DNA from: Limnohabitans curvus
GTDB taxonomy: Bacteria > Pseudomonadota > Gammaproteobacteria > Burkholderiales > Burkholderiaceae_C
Assembly (NCBI RefSeq): GCF_003063475.1
Contig: NZ_NESP01000001.1
Span: 2,806,434 to 2,870,433, forward strand
Direction: 5' to 3'
DNA: 64,000 nt
The notes below the pieces were generated by a model, which searched no databases, was not told where the DNA came from, and worked only from the letters and a program-made list of their open reading frames with translations. Positions 8,936 through 16,197 of the stretch are shown piece by piece. Made by a program: the position numbers and the translations under genes. Position 1 is the stretch's first letter. The number at the start of each line of letters is the position of its first letter.

Positions 8936-9766
8936 ATGATCCAGACCCATCTTCTGTCTGAGCGCCACGCGTGCTGCCTTGTGGGGCTAAGCCGAGACAG
9001 TTTTCGCCACCCGCCTAAGCGTGATGCGCTCACGCAGGCGCTGGGCGAACGTATCGTGGACATTGCCCACGTACGCCGAAGATTTGGCTACCGCCGCATC
9101 CACGATCTGCTGCGCCCGGAGTTTCCGGGCGTCAACCACAAGCGGATCTACCGCTTGTACAAAGATGCCAACTTGGCCGTAAGAAGGCGCAAGAAGGCCA
9201 AGCGCCCACCGTGTGAGCGGGTGCCCTTGCAACTGGCGCAAAAGGTCAACGATGTTTGGAGCATGGATTTCGTCTCGGACAGCTTGTCCAATGGCAGGCG
9301 CATCAAGTGCCTGACTGTGGCCGATGACTTCAGCCACGAGTGCGTGGACATTGCCGTGGACTACGGGATCTCGGGGCAATACGTGACACGCTTGCTCGAC
9401 CAAGCGGCCACCTTCAGAGGCTACCCACTGGCCGTGAGAACGGACAACGGTCCAGAGTTCACAAGCCGGGCCTTTATGGCTTGGGCCACAGCACATGGCG
9501 TGCGGCACATCTTGACCCAGCCGGGCAGGCCGATGCAAAACGGCTACATCGAGAGTTTCAACGGCAAGTTTCGAGATGAATGCTTGAACGAGCAGTGGTT
9601 CTTGAGCTTGCCCCAAGCCAGGCAGTGCATTGCCGATTGGCGCCAGGACTACAACGAAGTCAGGCCCCACAGCAGCCTGGGCCGGATTCCACCGGCTCAG
9701 TTCGCGCAGCAGCAAAGGATTCAAACCAATGCCGCTGCAAATCTCAACCCTCAAGTTTTGGATTAA
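8936..9766 (+). CDS. IS407-group transposase OrfB (DDE integrase core)
   Basis: 276 residues counted from an internal ATG; in the cell it is probably made as an OrfAB fusion. The DDE residues are seen in 'WSMDFVSD', 'VRTDNGPEF' and 'YIESFNGKFRDECL', followed by 'YNEVRPHSSLGRIPP', a hallmark of the group. The frame is complete and the ends are intact, so the element may be active. Confidence 0.95.
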   Translation: MIQTHLLSERHACCLVGLSRDSFRHPPKRDALTQALGERIVDIAHVRRRFGYRRIHDLLRPEFPGVNHKRIYRLYKDANLAVRRRKKAKRPPCERVPLQLAQKVNDVWSMDFVSDSLSNGRRIKCLTVADDFSHECVDIAVDYGISGQYVTRLLDQAATFRGYPLAVRTDNGPEFTSRAFMAWATAHGVRHILTQPGRPMQNGYIESFNGKFRDECLNEQWFLSLPQARQCIADWRQDYNEVRPHSSLGRIPPAQFAQQQRIQTNAAANLNPQVLD

Positions 9767-9859
9767 CCTTGAACCCTTGGACTACTTCCGATTGATTGGT
9801 ACGGCCAGAGGGGGCAGGTCAGTACTTGAAAAATATGAAGAATTTTTTAGGTGATTATG

Positions 9860-9867
9860 GAGTGGGA
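9860..9867 (+). repeat. attR core, orphan guaA C-terminal codons
   Basis: GAG TGG GAA TGA at 9860-9871 encodes the GuaA ending E-W-E-stop with no gene attached. It marks where the original guaA 3' end was displaced. The following bases (9872-9970) are probably the ancestral guaA-infA spacer. Confidence 0.65.
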
Positions 9868-9894
9868 ATGACGGGTCAATCAGCCCACAGAGGG

Positions 9895-9918
9895 AACAGC
9901 CTACAATCGGAGGCTGTT
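9895..9918. other. Stem-loop in the ancestral guaA-infA spacer
   Basis: AACAGCCT (9895-9902) / AGGCTGTT (9911-9918), 8-bp stem with 8-nt loop and no T-tract. Lies 24 bp after the orphan guaA end, so it may have been part of the original guaA 3' region. The rest of 9872-9970 shows nothing else recognised. Confidence 0.35.
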
Positions 9919-9970
9919 GGTTAATCGCCCGTTTTGGGCTTGAATTTTTAAATTAGAGAACACTGAGTAC

Positions 9971-10228
9971 ATGGCAAAAGAAGAAATGATCGAAATGAAG
10001 GGTGTCGTGACCGAGGTCTTGCCCGACTCTCGCTACCGCGTCACCCTGGAAAACGGTCACTCACTGATCGCATACACCGCCGGCAAAATGCGCCTGCACC
10101 GCATCCGCATCATCGAAGGCGACAAAGTCACGGTCGAACTGTCTCCCTACGACATGAACAAAGCCCGTGTGACTTTCCGTCACATCGAAGGCAAGGGCCC
10201 AGGCCCAGCGGTCAAACGCCGCTTCTAA
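9971..10228 (+). CDS. infA: Translation initiation factor IF-1
   Basis: 85 residues forming a single S1/OB-fold. Starts '[30 protein letters not shown]' and has the conserved '[23 protein letters not shown]'. IF-1 binds the ribosomal A site during initiation. The tail ('[11 protein letters not shown]') is longer and more basic than that of the standard 72-residue IF-1; many betaproteobacteria have such a second copy outside the ribosomal protein operon, so this may be a paralogue. Before the island arrived it was probably the direct downstream neighbour of guaA. Confidence 0.92.
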   Translation: MAKEEMIEMKGVVTEVLPDSRYRVTLENGHSLIAYTAGKMRLHRIRIIEGDKVTVELSPYDMNKARVTFRHIEGKGPGPAVKRRF

Positions 10229-10282
10229 CTGTGCAACCGCCTTGCGGTGCGTTGCCGTTGGGCAATTTACCAAGAGGCTCAC

Positions 10283-10654
10283 ATGATCAGTCACACCTGC
10301 ATCGGTACCAATGATTTGTCCCGCGCAGCTGCGTTTTACGACGCTTTGTTTGCGCTGATCAGCGGCAAACGTTTCTTTGAAATGGACCGAGGCATCGGTT
10401 GGGGCATCCAGCCTGGCCAACCGATGTTCAGCGTCCTTACCCCTTTTGATGGTCAGCCCGCAACCGTGGGCAATGGCAATATGGTGGCCTTGACGGTCGC
10501 AAGCCAAGACCTCGTCCACGCCTTGCACGCCAAAGCCCTAGAACTGGGTGGCACTGACGAAGGTGCACCTGGCCTGCGCGGCGGTGGTTATTACGGCTGT
10601 TATTTCCGTGATTTAGATGGCAATAAGATTGCCGCATTTTGCGCGCAACACTAA
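10283..10654 (+). CDS. VOC (glyoxalase/bleomycin-resistance fold) family protein
   Basis: 123 residues from ATG 10283, which follows GAGG at 10274-10277. A longer frame back to 10247 lacks a ribosome site. One pair of beta-alpha-beta-beta-beta modules: 'MISHTCIGTNDLSRAAAFYDALFA' and the closing 'GYYGCYFRDLDGNKIAAFC' are typical of VOC proteins annotated as lactoylglutathione-lyase-like. Possible metal ligands are His4 and the final acidic/His positions, but the usual Glu is not certain. The substrate is unknown. Confidence 0.85.
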   Translation: MISHTCIGTNDLSRAAAFYDALFALISGKRFFEMDRGIGWGIQPGQPMFSVLTPFDGQPATVGNGNMVALTVASQDLVHALHAKALELGGTDEGAPGLRGGGYYGCYFRDLDGNKIAAFCAQH

Positions 10655-10663
10655 AGGCATTGC

Positions 10664-10816
10664 GTGTACCTGCCCCAGCAGTTCAATGCCAAAGATGAGG
10701 GACATGCGCTCGCTCTTATGCGGGCGCATCCGTTTGCAAGCCTCATCAGTGTGGACGACGCGGGTTTCCCGTGCGTCACGCACATCCCCCTTCATTTGGG
10801 GATGGTGCACCCATGA
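10664..10816 (+). pseudogene. N-terminal stub of a PaiB-type FMN-binding protein
   Basis: A 50-codon frame starts with GTG (AAGG 6 bases upstream) and reads 'VYLPQQFNAKDEGHALALMRAHPFASL', then 'THIPLHL'. This matches the conserved start of PaiB-family proteins ('MYxPxHF ... ALIRxHPxATL ... HIP'), which are normally around 200 residues. It then stops at a TGA overlapping the tadA ATG (ATGA at 10813-10816). The remaining three quarters of the gene are absent, so it is a deletion remnant. It may survive because its translation feeds tadA by coupling (inference). Confidence 0.65.
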
Positions 10817-11829
10817 CGCATTCGCCCGAAGACATTGGCTTCATGCAGCTCGCCCTGCGCCAAGCGCAAGCGGCTGCAGACGCGGGTGAAGTGCCCGTCG
10901 GCGCCGTGGTGGTGAGGGCAGGGCAGGTGATCGCCTACGGCCACAATGCGCCACTGACCCGCCACGACCCAACAGCGCATGCAGAAGTCAATGCCATGCG
11001 TGCCGCAGCCCAAGTACTGGGCAACTATCGGCTGGACGACTGCACTTTGTATGTGACGCTAGAGCCTTGCGCCATGTGCAGCGGAGCGGCGTTGCATGCA
11101 CGTTTCAAGCGCGTGGTGTTTGGTGCGACTGAGCCTAAAACGGGCGCAGCGGGTTCAGTGTTGAACTTGTTTGCGCATGAGCAAATCAACCATCAAACCC
11201 AAGTCACGGGTGGCGTGTTGGCCGACGACTGCGCTCAAGTGCTGAAAAGCTTTTTTGAGCAACGCCGTGCAGATCAGCAACTCAGCAAGGTTCCGTTGCG
11301 TGATGACGCTTTGCGCACGCCTGATGGTGCGTTTGCAGGGCTGGATGTGCCCTTGGCGATGTCGCGTTTCACGGCAGATTTGCCAGCCTTAGAAGGCTTG
11401 CGCCTGCATTGGTTTGACAACCGACAAGACGGCCAATCTGCGCCGCACGTTTACCTACACGGGCTCGATGGCTGGAGCTTGCAATACGTCGCTCAGTTGC
11501 AATCGTCAGCACCTGTGATTGCTTTGGACTTGCCTGGCTTTGGCTTGTCCGACAAGCCCAAAAAAGTGGCAGCCCATCGCATCGCTTGGCACGCCCAAGT
11601 GCTGCAAGAGTTTTTGGCCAGTGTGCAACCCGCACCTGTGGCCTTGCATGTGCCGCGTGTGATGGCACCGCTGCTCGCCAAGTTGCCTTTGCCTATTCAT
11701 TGGATGGAAACGTCTGCACTGCCTGCCGCCCTGCGTGATGCCCCATATCCCGACCATGGCCACATGGCCGGTCCTCGTGCCTTGAGCACCTTGTTGGCTG
11801 CACCGATGCCGCCACCTGAACGAAGTTAA
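10813..11829 (+). CDS. tadA: tRNA adenosine(34) deaminase TadA fused to a degenerate alpha/beta-hydrolase domain
   Basis: 338 residues, about twice a normal TadA. Residues 1-155 are a complete deaminase that converts wobble adenosine 34 to inosine in tRNA-Arg: 'HAEVNA' (zinc ligand His56, proton shuttle Glu58) and 'PCAMCSGA' (Cys86, Cys89). After a linker, residues about 190-338 resemble the first half of an alpha/beta hydrolase: 'VYLHGLDGWS' (oxyanion-type HG) and 'IALDLPGFGLSDKPK'. Where the nucleophile elbow GxSxG should be, the sequence is 'VALHVPRVMAPL', so it lacks the catalytic serine. Start ATG 10813 overlaps the PaiB stub stop. The extra domain is probably structural or a relic. Confidence 0.9.
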   Translation: MTHSPEDIGFMQLALRQAQAAADAGEVPVGAVVVRAGQVIAYGHNAPLTRHDPTAHAEVNAMRAAAQVLGNYRLDDCTLYVTLEPCAMCSGAALHARFKRVVFGATEPKTGAAGSVLNLFAHEQINHQTQVTGGVLADDCAQVLKSFFEQRRADQQLSKVPLRDDALRTPDGAFAGLDVPLAMSRFTADLPALEGLRLHWFDNRQDGQSAPHVYLHGLDGWSLQYVAQLQSSAPVIALDLPGFGLSDKPKKVAAHRIAWHAQVLQEFLASVQPAPVALHVPRVMAPLLAKLPLPIHWMETSALPAALRDAPYPDHGHMAGPRALSTLLAAPMPPPERS

Positions 11830-11831
11830 TC

Positions 11832-12506
11832 ATGCCCAACGCCACACCCCCCATCGGTTACGAAGTGAAGTTTCAGAGGGTCGGTGTAGGAGGTGGTGCT
11901 GATTTGCAAATCCGTTCCTTGCTCGACAAGCAACAGTTTTTTGACCCACTGGGCTTGGCATTTGATGCCGGTATTTCATCAGCCACTTGGCCCTTGTTTG
12001 GTTTGGTCTGGCCCTCGGCGCTAAAGTTGGCAGACCTCATGCAAACCTGGGAACTCAAAGGTAAGCGCGTGTTGGAAGTAGGGTGCGGTTTAGGCTTGGC
12101 CAGCTTGGTGGTGCACCGCCGTGAGGGCAACATCACCGCCAGTGATTGCCACCCATTGACCGAGACTTTTCTCAATGCCAATGTGTTGCTGAACGAATTG
12201 CCGCCTCTGCATTACGAAACGGGCAACTGGGGCAGGGTGAACAAAGGCCTGGGCGCGTTTGACTTACTCATTGCCAGCGATGTGCTGTACGAGCGTAGTC
12301 ACCCTGCACAACTGTCTGGTTTCATTCAAGAGCATGCAGCAGAGGGCGCTGAAGTGCTCATCATTGACCCCAACCGCGGCAACCGCAGTGCGTTTCACCG
12401 TGACATGGCCCATATGGGATTTTCTGTGACAGAAATCATCATGAACGAACCGCTGCAAGACTTGAGTACGTATCGCGGTCGCTTGCTGCATTACACACGC
12501 GGATGA
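11832..12506 (+). CDS. Class I SAM-dependent methyltransferase (METTL/lysine methyltransferase-like)
   Basis: 224 residues starting 2 bases after the tadA stop, so co-transcribed. The SAM-binding motif I is 'VLEVGCGLGLASLVV' (about residue 80), the acidic loop is 'ASDCHP', and 'FDLLIASDVLYE' (about 145-156) resembles the DxxY-type post-motif of METTL21/Methyltransf_16 protein-lysine methyltransferases and ETFB-methylase-like enzymes. The substrate is not predictable from sequence. Confidence 0.8.
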   Translation: MPNATPPIGYEVKFQRVGVGGGADLQIRSLLDKQQFFDPLGLAFDAGISSATWPLFGLVWPSALKLADLMQTWELKGKRVLEVGCGLGLASLVVHRREGNITASDCHPLTETFLNANVLLNELPPLHYETGNWGRVNKGLGAFDLLIASDVLYERSHPAQLSGFIQEHAAEGAEVLIIDPNRGNRSAFHRDMAHMGFSVTEIIMNEPLQDLSTYRGRLLHYTRG

Positions 12507-12535
12507 GTCAACACCCGTAAATTTGCCGCGACAAT

Positions 12536-13471
12536 GTGAGGATGGCTCACATTTACATCTATTCCCCCAGCGGCGCGGTGCGCGACAAAGCAGCTTTCAA
12601 ACGAGGCGTCGCACGTCTGAAAAAACTCGGTCACGAGGTCGAACTCGATGCAGACGCACTCAGCAGCCACACCCGTTTTGCCGGTGACGATGCCACCCGT
12701 TTGGCTGCCATTCACCGCGCGGCAGACAGCGGCGCCAATGTGGCCTTGATTTCTCGTGGTGGCTACGGCCTCACACGCATCTTGCCCGGCATCAAATACA
12801 AGCAAGTGGCCAAAGCCATTGCCAAAGGCACGCAGTTTGTGGGCTTGAGCGACTTCACGGCTTTCCAAAACGCGCTATTGGCGAAAACTGGTGCCGTCAC
12901 TTGGGCTGGCCCTGCATTGGGTGAAGACTTTGGTGCAGAACAACCCGACGACATCATGGAAGCCTGTTTTGACGACATGGTCAGTGGGCAGGGTGAGGGC
13001 GCAGGTTGGCATTTCTCTACCGCGTGCGCCACGGCTAACGCCAAGCGCCGCTCCGGCGTGTGGGCGCACGATGCGGTGCTGTGGGGTGGTAACTTGGCTG
13101 TGTTGGTTTCATTGCTCGGCACGCCCTATTTCCCGCAGATCAAAAACGGCGTGTTGTTTCTTGAGGATGTGGGCGAACACCCGTACCGCATTGAGCGCAT
13201 GCTCACGCAGTTGTTGCACGCCGGTGTGTTGGCCCATCAAAAAGCAATTGTGTTGGGGCAATTCAACAATTACAAACTCACGCCGCACGACAAAGGCTTC
13301 AAGCTGCAAAGCGTGATCGATTGGTTGCGCACGCAAATCAAAGCGCCGGTGTTGACCGATTTGCCGTTCGGGCACGTGCCAACCAAGCTGTGCTTGCCTG
13401 TGGGCCAAAAGATTGATCTGGTCGTGGAAGACCGTGATGCGTTGCTGCTTTGGGCGCATACAGACCATTAA
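12536..13471 (+). CDS. LD-carboxypeptidase (peptidase family S66)
   Basis: 311 residues. It removes the terminal D-alanine from muramyl tetrapeptides during murein recycling in the cytoplasm. Family signatures: 'SRGGYGLTRILPG', nucleophile in 'GLSDFT' (Ser105), glutamate in 'LFLEDVGEHPYRIERM' (Glu210) and histidine in 'LPFGHVPTK' (His280), the Ser-Glu-His triad of S66 enzymes. GTG 12536 and ATG 12542 are both possible starts and neither has a good Shine-Dalgarno. Lies 30 bp after the methyltransferase. Confidence 0.9.
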   Translation: MRMAHIYIYSPSGAVRDKAAFKRGVARLKKLGHEVELDADALSSHTRFAGDDATRLAAIHRAADSGANVALISRGGYGLTRILPGIKYKQVAKAIAKGTQFVGLSDFTAFQNALLAKTGAVTWAGPALGEDFGAEQPDDIMEACFDDMVSGQGEGAGWHFSTACATANAKRRSGVWAHDAVLWGGNLAVLVSLLGTPYFPQIKNGVLFLEDVGEHPYRIERMLTQLLHAGVLAHQKAIVLGQFNNYKLTPHDKGFKLQSVIDWLRTQIKAPVLTDLPFGHVPTKLCLPVGQKIDLVVEDRDALLLWAHTDH

Positions 13472-13473
13472 CT

Positions 13474-13507
13474 TTTGATACGTATCGTTTGATACGATGT
13501 ATATTAT
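13474..13507 (+). promoter_or_regulatory. Direct repeat TTTGATACG, possible orphan promoter/operator
   Basis: TTTGATACG at 13474-13482 and again at 13488-13496 (14-bp period), with CGTATC in inverted orientation between them, followed by AT-rich TATATTAT (13500-13507). It lies right after the LD-carboxypeptidase stop and points towards a hairpin at 13524-13552, with no gene between. Function unknown. Confidence 0.35.
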
Positions 13508-13523
13508 GTAAAGTTAAAGAATC

Positions 13524-13552
13524 AGAGAAAACCGCATCTGGTGCGGTTCTCT
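13524..13552. terminator. Stem-loop between convergent genes
   Basis: AGAG-AA-AACCGCA (13524-13536) pairs with TGCGGTT-CTCT (13542-13552) around a 5-nt loop, with a 2-nt bulge. There is no long T-tract on either side. It may end the LD-carboxypeptidase message or belong to a small RNA. Confidence 0.45.
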
Positions 13553-13652
13553 CGTCGGCCAACAGCTTGCGAAAAGCGGCTGTTTCCAAAGGTGTGGATT
13601 CGGCGCCAAGGTCTGCGAATCGTTGTTTAAGCGCGGGTGCTGCCAAGGCTTT
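13551..13652 (-). pseudogene. C-terminal fragment of a Bug/TctC-type solute receptor
   Basis: Minus-strand frame reading 'ALAAPALKQRFADLGAESTPLETAAFRKLLADE', which matches the C-terminal helices of Bug (tripartite tricarboxylate receptor) proteins ('...LADPEVRQRFxELGAEP...SPAEFxxxVxxE'). Only about 33 residues remain. An in-frame stop lies just upstream and the end merges into the hairpin at 13524-13552. Bug genes are very abundant in Comamonadaceae, so a decayed copy is plausible. Recognition is from a short segment. Confidence 0.5.
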
Positions 13653-13695
13653 GCGTTATGCGCCAGTATGTAAATAGATTGCCTATTGAGTGAGG

Positions 13696-14361
13696 CTATT
13701 CTTTGATTGGATTTTGGATATACCAAGATTCAATGAATGCGCGAATGTAGAACGCGCTTTGTTGGTGGTCACCCCTCAAAGCCAAGTCCAAGGCTGTGGC
13801 ATTGCCGTGATTGACCAAAGTTGGGTCGGCCCCCTCTTCCAGCAGCAACTTCACGGCCAACGGTGGTGCTGAATAAGCCGCCATCATCAACGGTGTGGTG
13901 CCGTTGGCGGATTCGCTATCAATGTAGGCATCGTTGTCTAGTAGCAAACGCATCATGTCGCGGTGACCACGGGTAGAGGCGTAATGCAGCGGCGTCCAGC
14001 CTGCTCGGTTCACATCGGCACCGCGGTCAATCAGCAGCTTGGCCAGCGCCAGTTGGTTATGGATGGCCGCCAGCATCAAGGGGGTTTCGCCCAGGTGGTT
14101 TTGCACATTGACTTGCGTTTGCGGGTGTTTTGCTAAAACCAGCGCAGACTTGGGTGACTCAGATTGAAGCGCAACCAGCAAGCCAGGAATGCCTTTCTCG
14201 TTGGGTGTATTGGGATCAAAACCACGGGCCAGTAGCTTTTCGATGACTTCTGGCTTGTCAAAATGAAGTGCCGAGATGAAGTCATCATACGAACCTGCAT
14301 TGGATAAAGAATATCCAATAAAAACATATAGATAAAGAAAATACTTAAAGCAATTTCTCAT
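13696..14361 (-). CDS. Ankyrin-repeat protein with signal peptide
   Basis: 221 residues. The first about 22 are a hydrophobic export signal ('FKYFLYLYVFIGYSLSNAGS'). Residues 28-215 hold about five ankyrin repeats, e.g. 'GETPLMLAAIHNQLALAKLLIDRGADVN', 'GWTPLHYASTRGHRDMMRLLLDNDAYID' and 'GTTPLMMAAYSAPPLAVKLLLEEGADP'. It is probably periplasmic and binds another protein. Its ATG overlaps the last codon of the upstream tatD by 4 bp, so the two are translationally coupled. Some Comamonadaceae carry similar ankyrin genes next to tatD (family impression, not checked). Confidence 0.88.
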   Translation of the reverse strand: MRNCFKYFLYLYVFIGYSLSNAGSYDDFISALHFDKPEVIEKLLARGFDPNTPNEKGIPGLLVALQSESPKSALVLAKHPQTQVNVQNHLGETPLMLAAIHNQLALAKLLIDRGADVNRAGWTPLHYASTRGHRDMMRLLLDNDAYIDSESANGTTPLMMAAYSAPPLAVKLLLEEGADPTLVNHGNATALDLALRGDHQQSAFYIRAFIESWYIQNPIKE

Positions 14362-15152
14362 TTTAAAACAGCACTGAAAAGTTGGTCAAAATTGCGGCTG
14401 GTGGCTTCGGCCACGGCTTCCACGGACATGCCTTTGATCTCGGCAATCTGCTTCGCCACAAACGGCACATAAGACGGGTTGTTGGTCTTGCCACGGTGCG
14501 GCACAGGCGCCAAATACGGGCTGTCGGTCTCGATCAAGATGCGGTTCATGGGGACAAACTTCGCTACATCGCGCAAGTCTTGGGCATTTTTGAAGGTCAA
14601 GATGCCTGAAAACGAGATGTACAGCCCGAGGTCCAAGCCGGCACGGGCCACGTCGGCGGTTTCGGTGAAGCAGTGAAACACGCCCCCTGCACTGCCTGCG
14701 GAGCCGTCTTCGCCCTGCTCTTTCAAAATCGCCACGGTATCTGCCGACGAGCTGCGGGTGTGGATGACCAAAGGCAGCTGGGTTTGCTGCGCGGCCTGGA
14801 TGTGGATGCGAAAGCGGTTGCGTTGCCATTCCATGTCGGCCACGGTGCGCTCGCCCAAGCGGAAATAGTCGAGGCCGGTTTCACCAATGCCCACCACTTT
14901 GGGCAATTTGGCGCGGGTCAGCAGGTCGTCGAGCGTGGGTTCTTGCACGCCTTCGTTGTCGGGGTGCACGCCCACGGTAGCCCAGAAGTTGTCGAACTGC
15001 GTGGCGAGGCCATGCACTTCAGGAAAGCGCTCGAGTGTGGTGCTGATGACCAAGGCGCGCGTGACTTGGGCTTTGGCCATGTCGTCGCGGATAGTGTGGA
15101 TGTTTTCGGCCAGCTCTGGAAAATTCAGGTGGCAATGGGAATCGGTGAACAT
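14358..15152 (-). CDS. TatD-family metal-dependent hydrolase (YcfH type)
   Basis: 264 residues, the usual length. Metal ligands of the TatD TIM barrel are seen: 'DSHCHL' (His6, His8), 'GIGETGLDY' (Glu), 'VIHTR' (His), 'FHCFT' (His) and 'IETDSPYL' (Asp). TatD proteins are DNA 3'-exonucleases or related phosphoesterases. It follows holB in the order mltG-tmk-holB-tatD, matching the conserved yceG-tmk-holB-ycfH order of proteobacteria. ycfH is the likely E. coli counterpart. Confidence 0.92.
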   Translation of the reverse strand: MFTDSHCHLNFPELAENIHTIRDDMAKAQVTRALVISTTLERFPEVHGLATQFDNFWATVGVHPDNEGVQEPTLDDLLTRAKLPKVVGIGETGLDYFRLGERTVADMEWQRNRFRIHIQAAQQTQLPLVIHTRSSSADTVAILKEQGEDGSAGSAGGVFHCFTETADVARAGLDLGLYISFSGILTFKNAQDLRDVAKFVPMNRILIETDSPYLAPVPHRGKTNNPSYVPFVAKQIAEIKGMSVEAVAEATSRNFDQLFSAVLK

Positions 15153-15161
15153 ATTTCTTTT

Positions 15162-16184
15162 TTAGTCTTTGGCGCGCAGGGCCGTTTGCGCACGCGCCAC
15201 CAAGGCTTCAAACATCAAGCCTGCGTTGTACGGGTGCTCAGATGTGCGGGCAGCATCCATCAAGTCTTTGGACCATTGGGTCAGTGAGTTGACCGTGCCA
15301 GCAGCCGGTAAATCTGCCGCCATGAAGAACCGTGGCTCGCCGCCGGTGCGCAAAGCCAGTAAGTCGTGACACAGCTTTTGCAGCATGGCGATGGCCTGCG
15401 ATGGCGTGGCGTCAGACACCGCGCCCACATCCCCACGCAGCACGGCTTTGGGTAAGCCCGCCCAAATGGCCGCTTTGAGGCCTGCATTGGCTAGGTCTAG
15501 CGCATCTTCAGGTCGACCGCCCGCAGCACACAGCAACACGGCGGCATCGGCGGCGGGCACGCCTTGGGTTTGCAGCCAGCTCAATGACTCGGCTTCGGAG
15601 GGCCAAATCATGGTGTGGGTTTGGCAACGGCTGCGGATCGTGGGTAACAGCTGATGGGCCGCTTCGCTGGCCAGCACAAAGCGGCACTCGCCTGGTGGCT
15701 CTTCCAGCGTTTTGAGGATGGTGTTGGCCGTCACATGGTTCATGCGCTCGGCGGGGTACACAAACACCACTTTGGTCGAGCCGCCCGAGCGGGTTTGCTG
15801 GCTGAAAGCCACCATGTCGCGTGCAGCTTCGACGCGAATTTCTTTGCTGGGTTTGCGCTTTTTGTCGTCGAGGTCTTTTTGGGTTTTCTCGTCAAGAGGC
15901 CAGTTCAGCTCTAACGCCAAGGCTTCGGGCATGAGTGTGCGCAGGTCCGCATGGGTGCGCACATCCACCGCGTGACAGCTGCGGCACTGGTAGCAAGCGC
16001 CCTGCTTGGTTGGGGCTTCGCACAGCCAAGCACGGGCCAGCTCTAGGCCCAGCGTGTATTGGCCCAAGCCCGATGGGCCTTGCAGCAGCCATGCGTGACC
16101 GCGTCGCTCGAGCAAGGTGGTGAGTTGGCCTTGCAGCCAAGGGCTGAGCACAGGCCTCGCTTGTGGTGTTGTGGTTTCGGTCAT
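15162..16184 (-). CDS. holB: DNA polymerase III subunit delta'
   Basis: 340 residues. Component of the clamp loader. The P-loop region reads 'GPSGLGQYTL', with the lysine replaced as in other delta' subunits, which do not hydrolyse ATP. The zinc module is present ('CYQCRSCHAVDVRTHADL'). 'ANTILKTLEEPP' (sensor region with SRC arginine finger 'TIRSRCQ') confirms the AAA+ clamp-loader fold. It sits between tmk and tatD. Confidence 0.95.
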   Translation of the reverse strand: MTETTTPQARPVLSPWLQGQLTTLLERRGHAWLLQGPSGLGQYTLGLELARAWLCEAPTKQGACYQCRSCHAVDVRTHADLRTLMPEALALELNWPLDEKTQKDLDDKKRKPSKEIRVEAARDMVAFSQQTRSGGSTKVVFVYPAERMNHVTANTILKTLEEPPGECRFVLASEAAHQLLPTIRSRCQTHTMIWPSEAESLSWLQTQGVPAADAAVLLCAAGGRPEDALDLANAGLKAAIWAGLPKAVLRGDVGAVSDATPSQAIAMLQKLCHDLLALRTGGEPRFFMAADLPAAGTVNSLTQWSKDLMDAARTSEHPYNAGLMFEALVARAQTALRAKD

Positions 16185-16197
16185 GCGACGTTAGAGC

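Larger units (their letters stand above)
8569..9821 (+). mobile_element. IS3-family element, IS407 group, intact (1253 bp)
   Basis: Ends are inverted repeats starting TGACCTGCCCCCTCTG on the left (8569) and the complement ending at 9821; the first 16 bases match exactly, and the match continues through GCCGTACCAA with a one-base gap. Flanked by a 4-bp direct repeat GTAC (8565-8568 and 9822-9825), the duplication length expected for this group. It contains orfA and orfB in consecutive frames. It has inserted between the island regulator and attR, in AT-rich island sequence. Confidence 0.95.
4925..9867. mobile_element. Genomic island inserted at the 3' end of guaA
   Basis: The last guaA codons (ATC GAG TGG GAG TAG, 4922-4936) recur imperfectly at 9857-9871 as ATG GAG TGG GAA TGA, an orphan piece that still reads M-E-W-E-stop. 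The shared exact core is GAGTGGGA (4925-4932 and 9860-9867). Between them lie a tyrosine integrase starting 163 bp inside the left end and reading away from guaA, AT-rich genes and two insertion sequences; outside, GC-rich core genes resume with infA. The 3' end of guaA is a known integration site for islands with tyrosine integrases (established knowledge). The integrase is truncated, so the island is probably no longer self-mobile. Confidence 0.8.

Noticed and set aside
13338..13646. A complete 102-residue minus-strand protein
   Set aside because: Only its first third resembles a Bug receptor end; the rest is antisense to the LD-carboxypeptidase gene.
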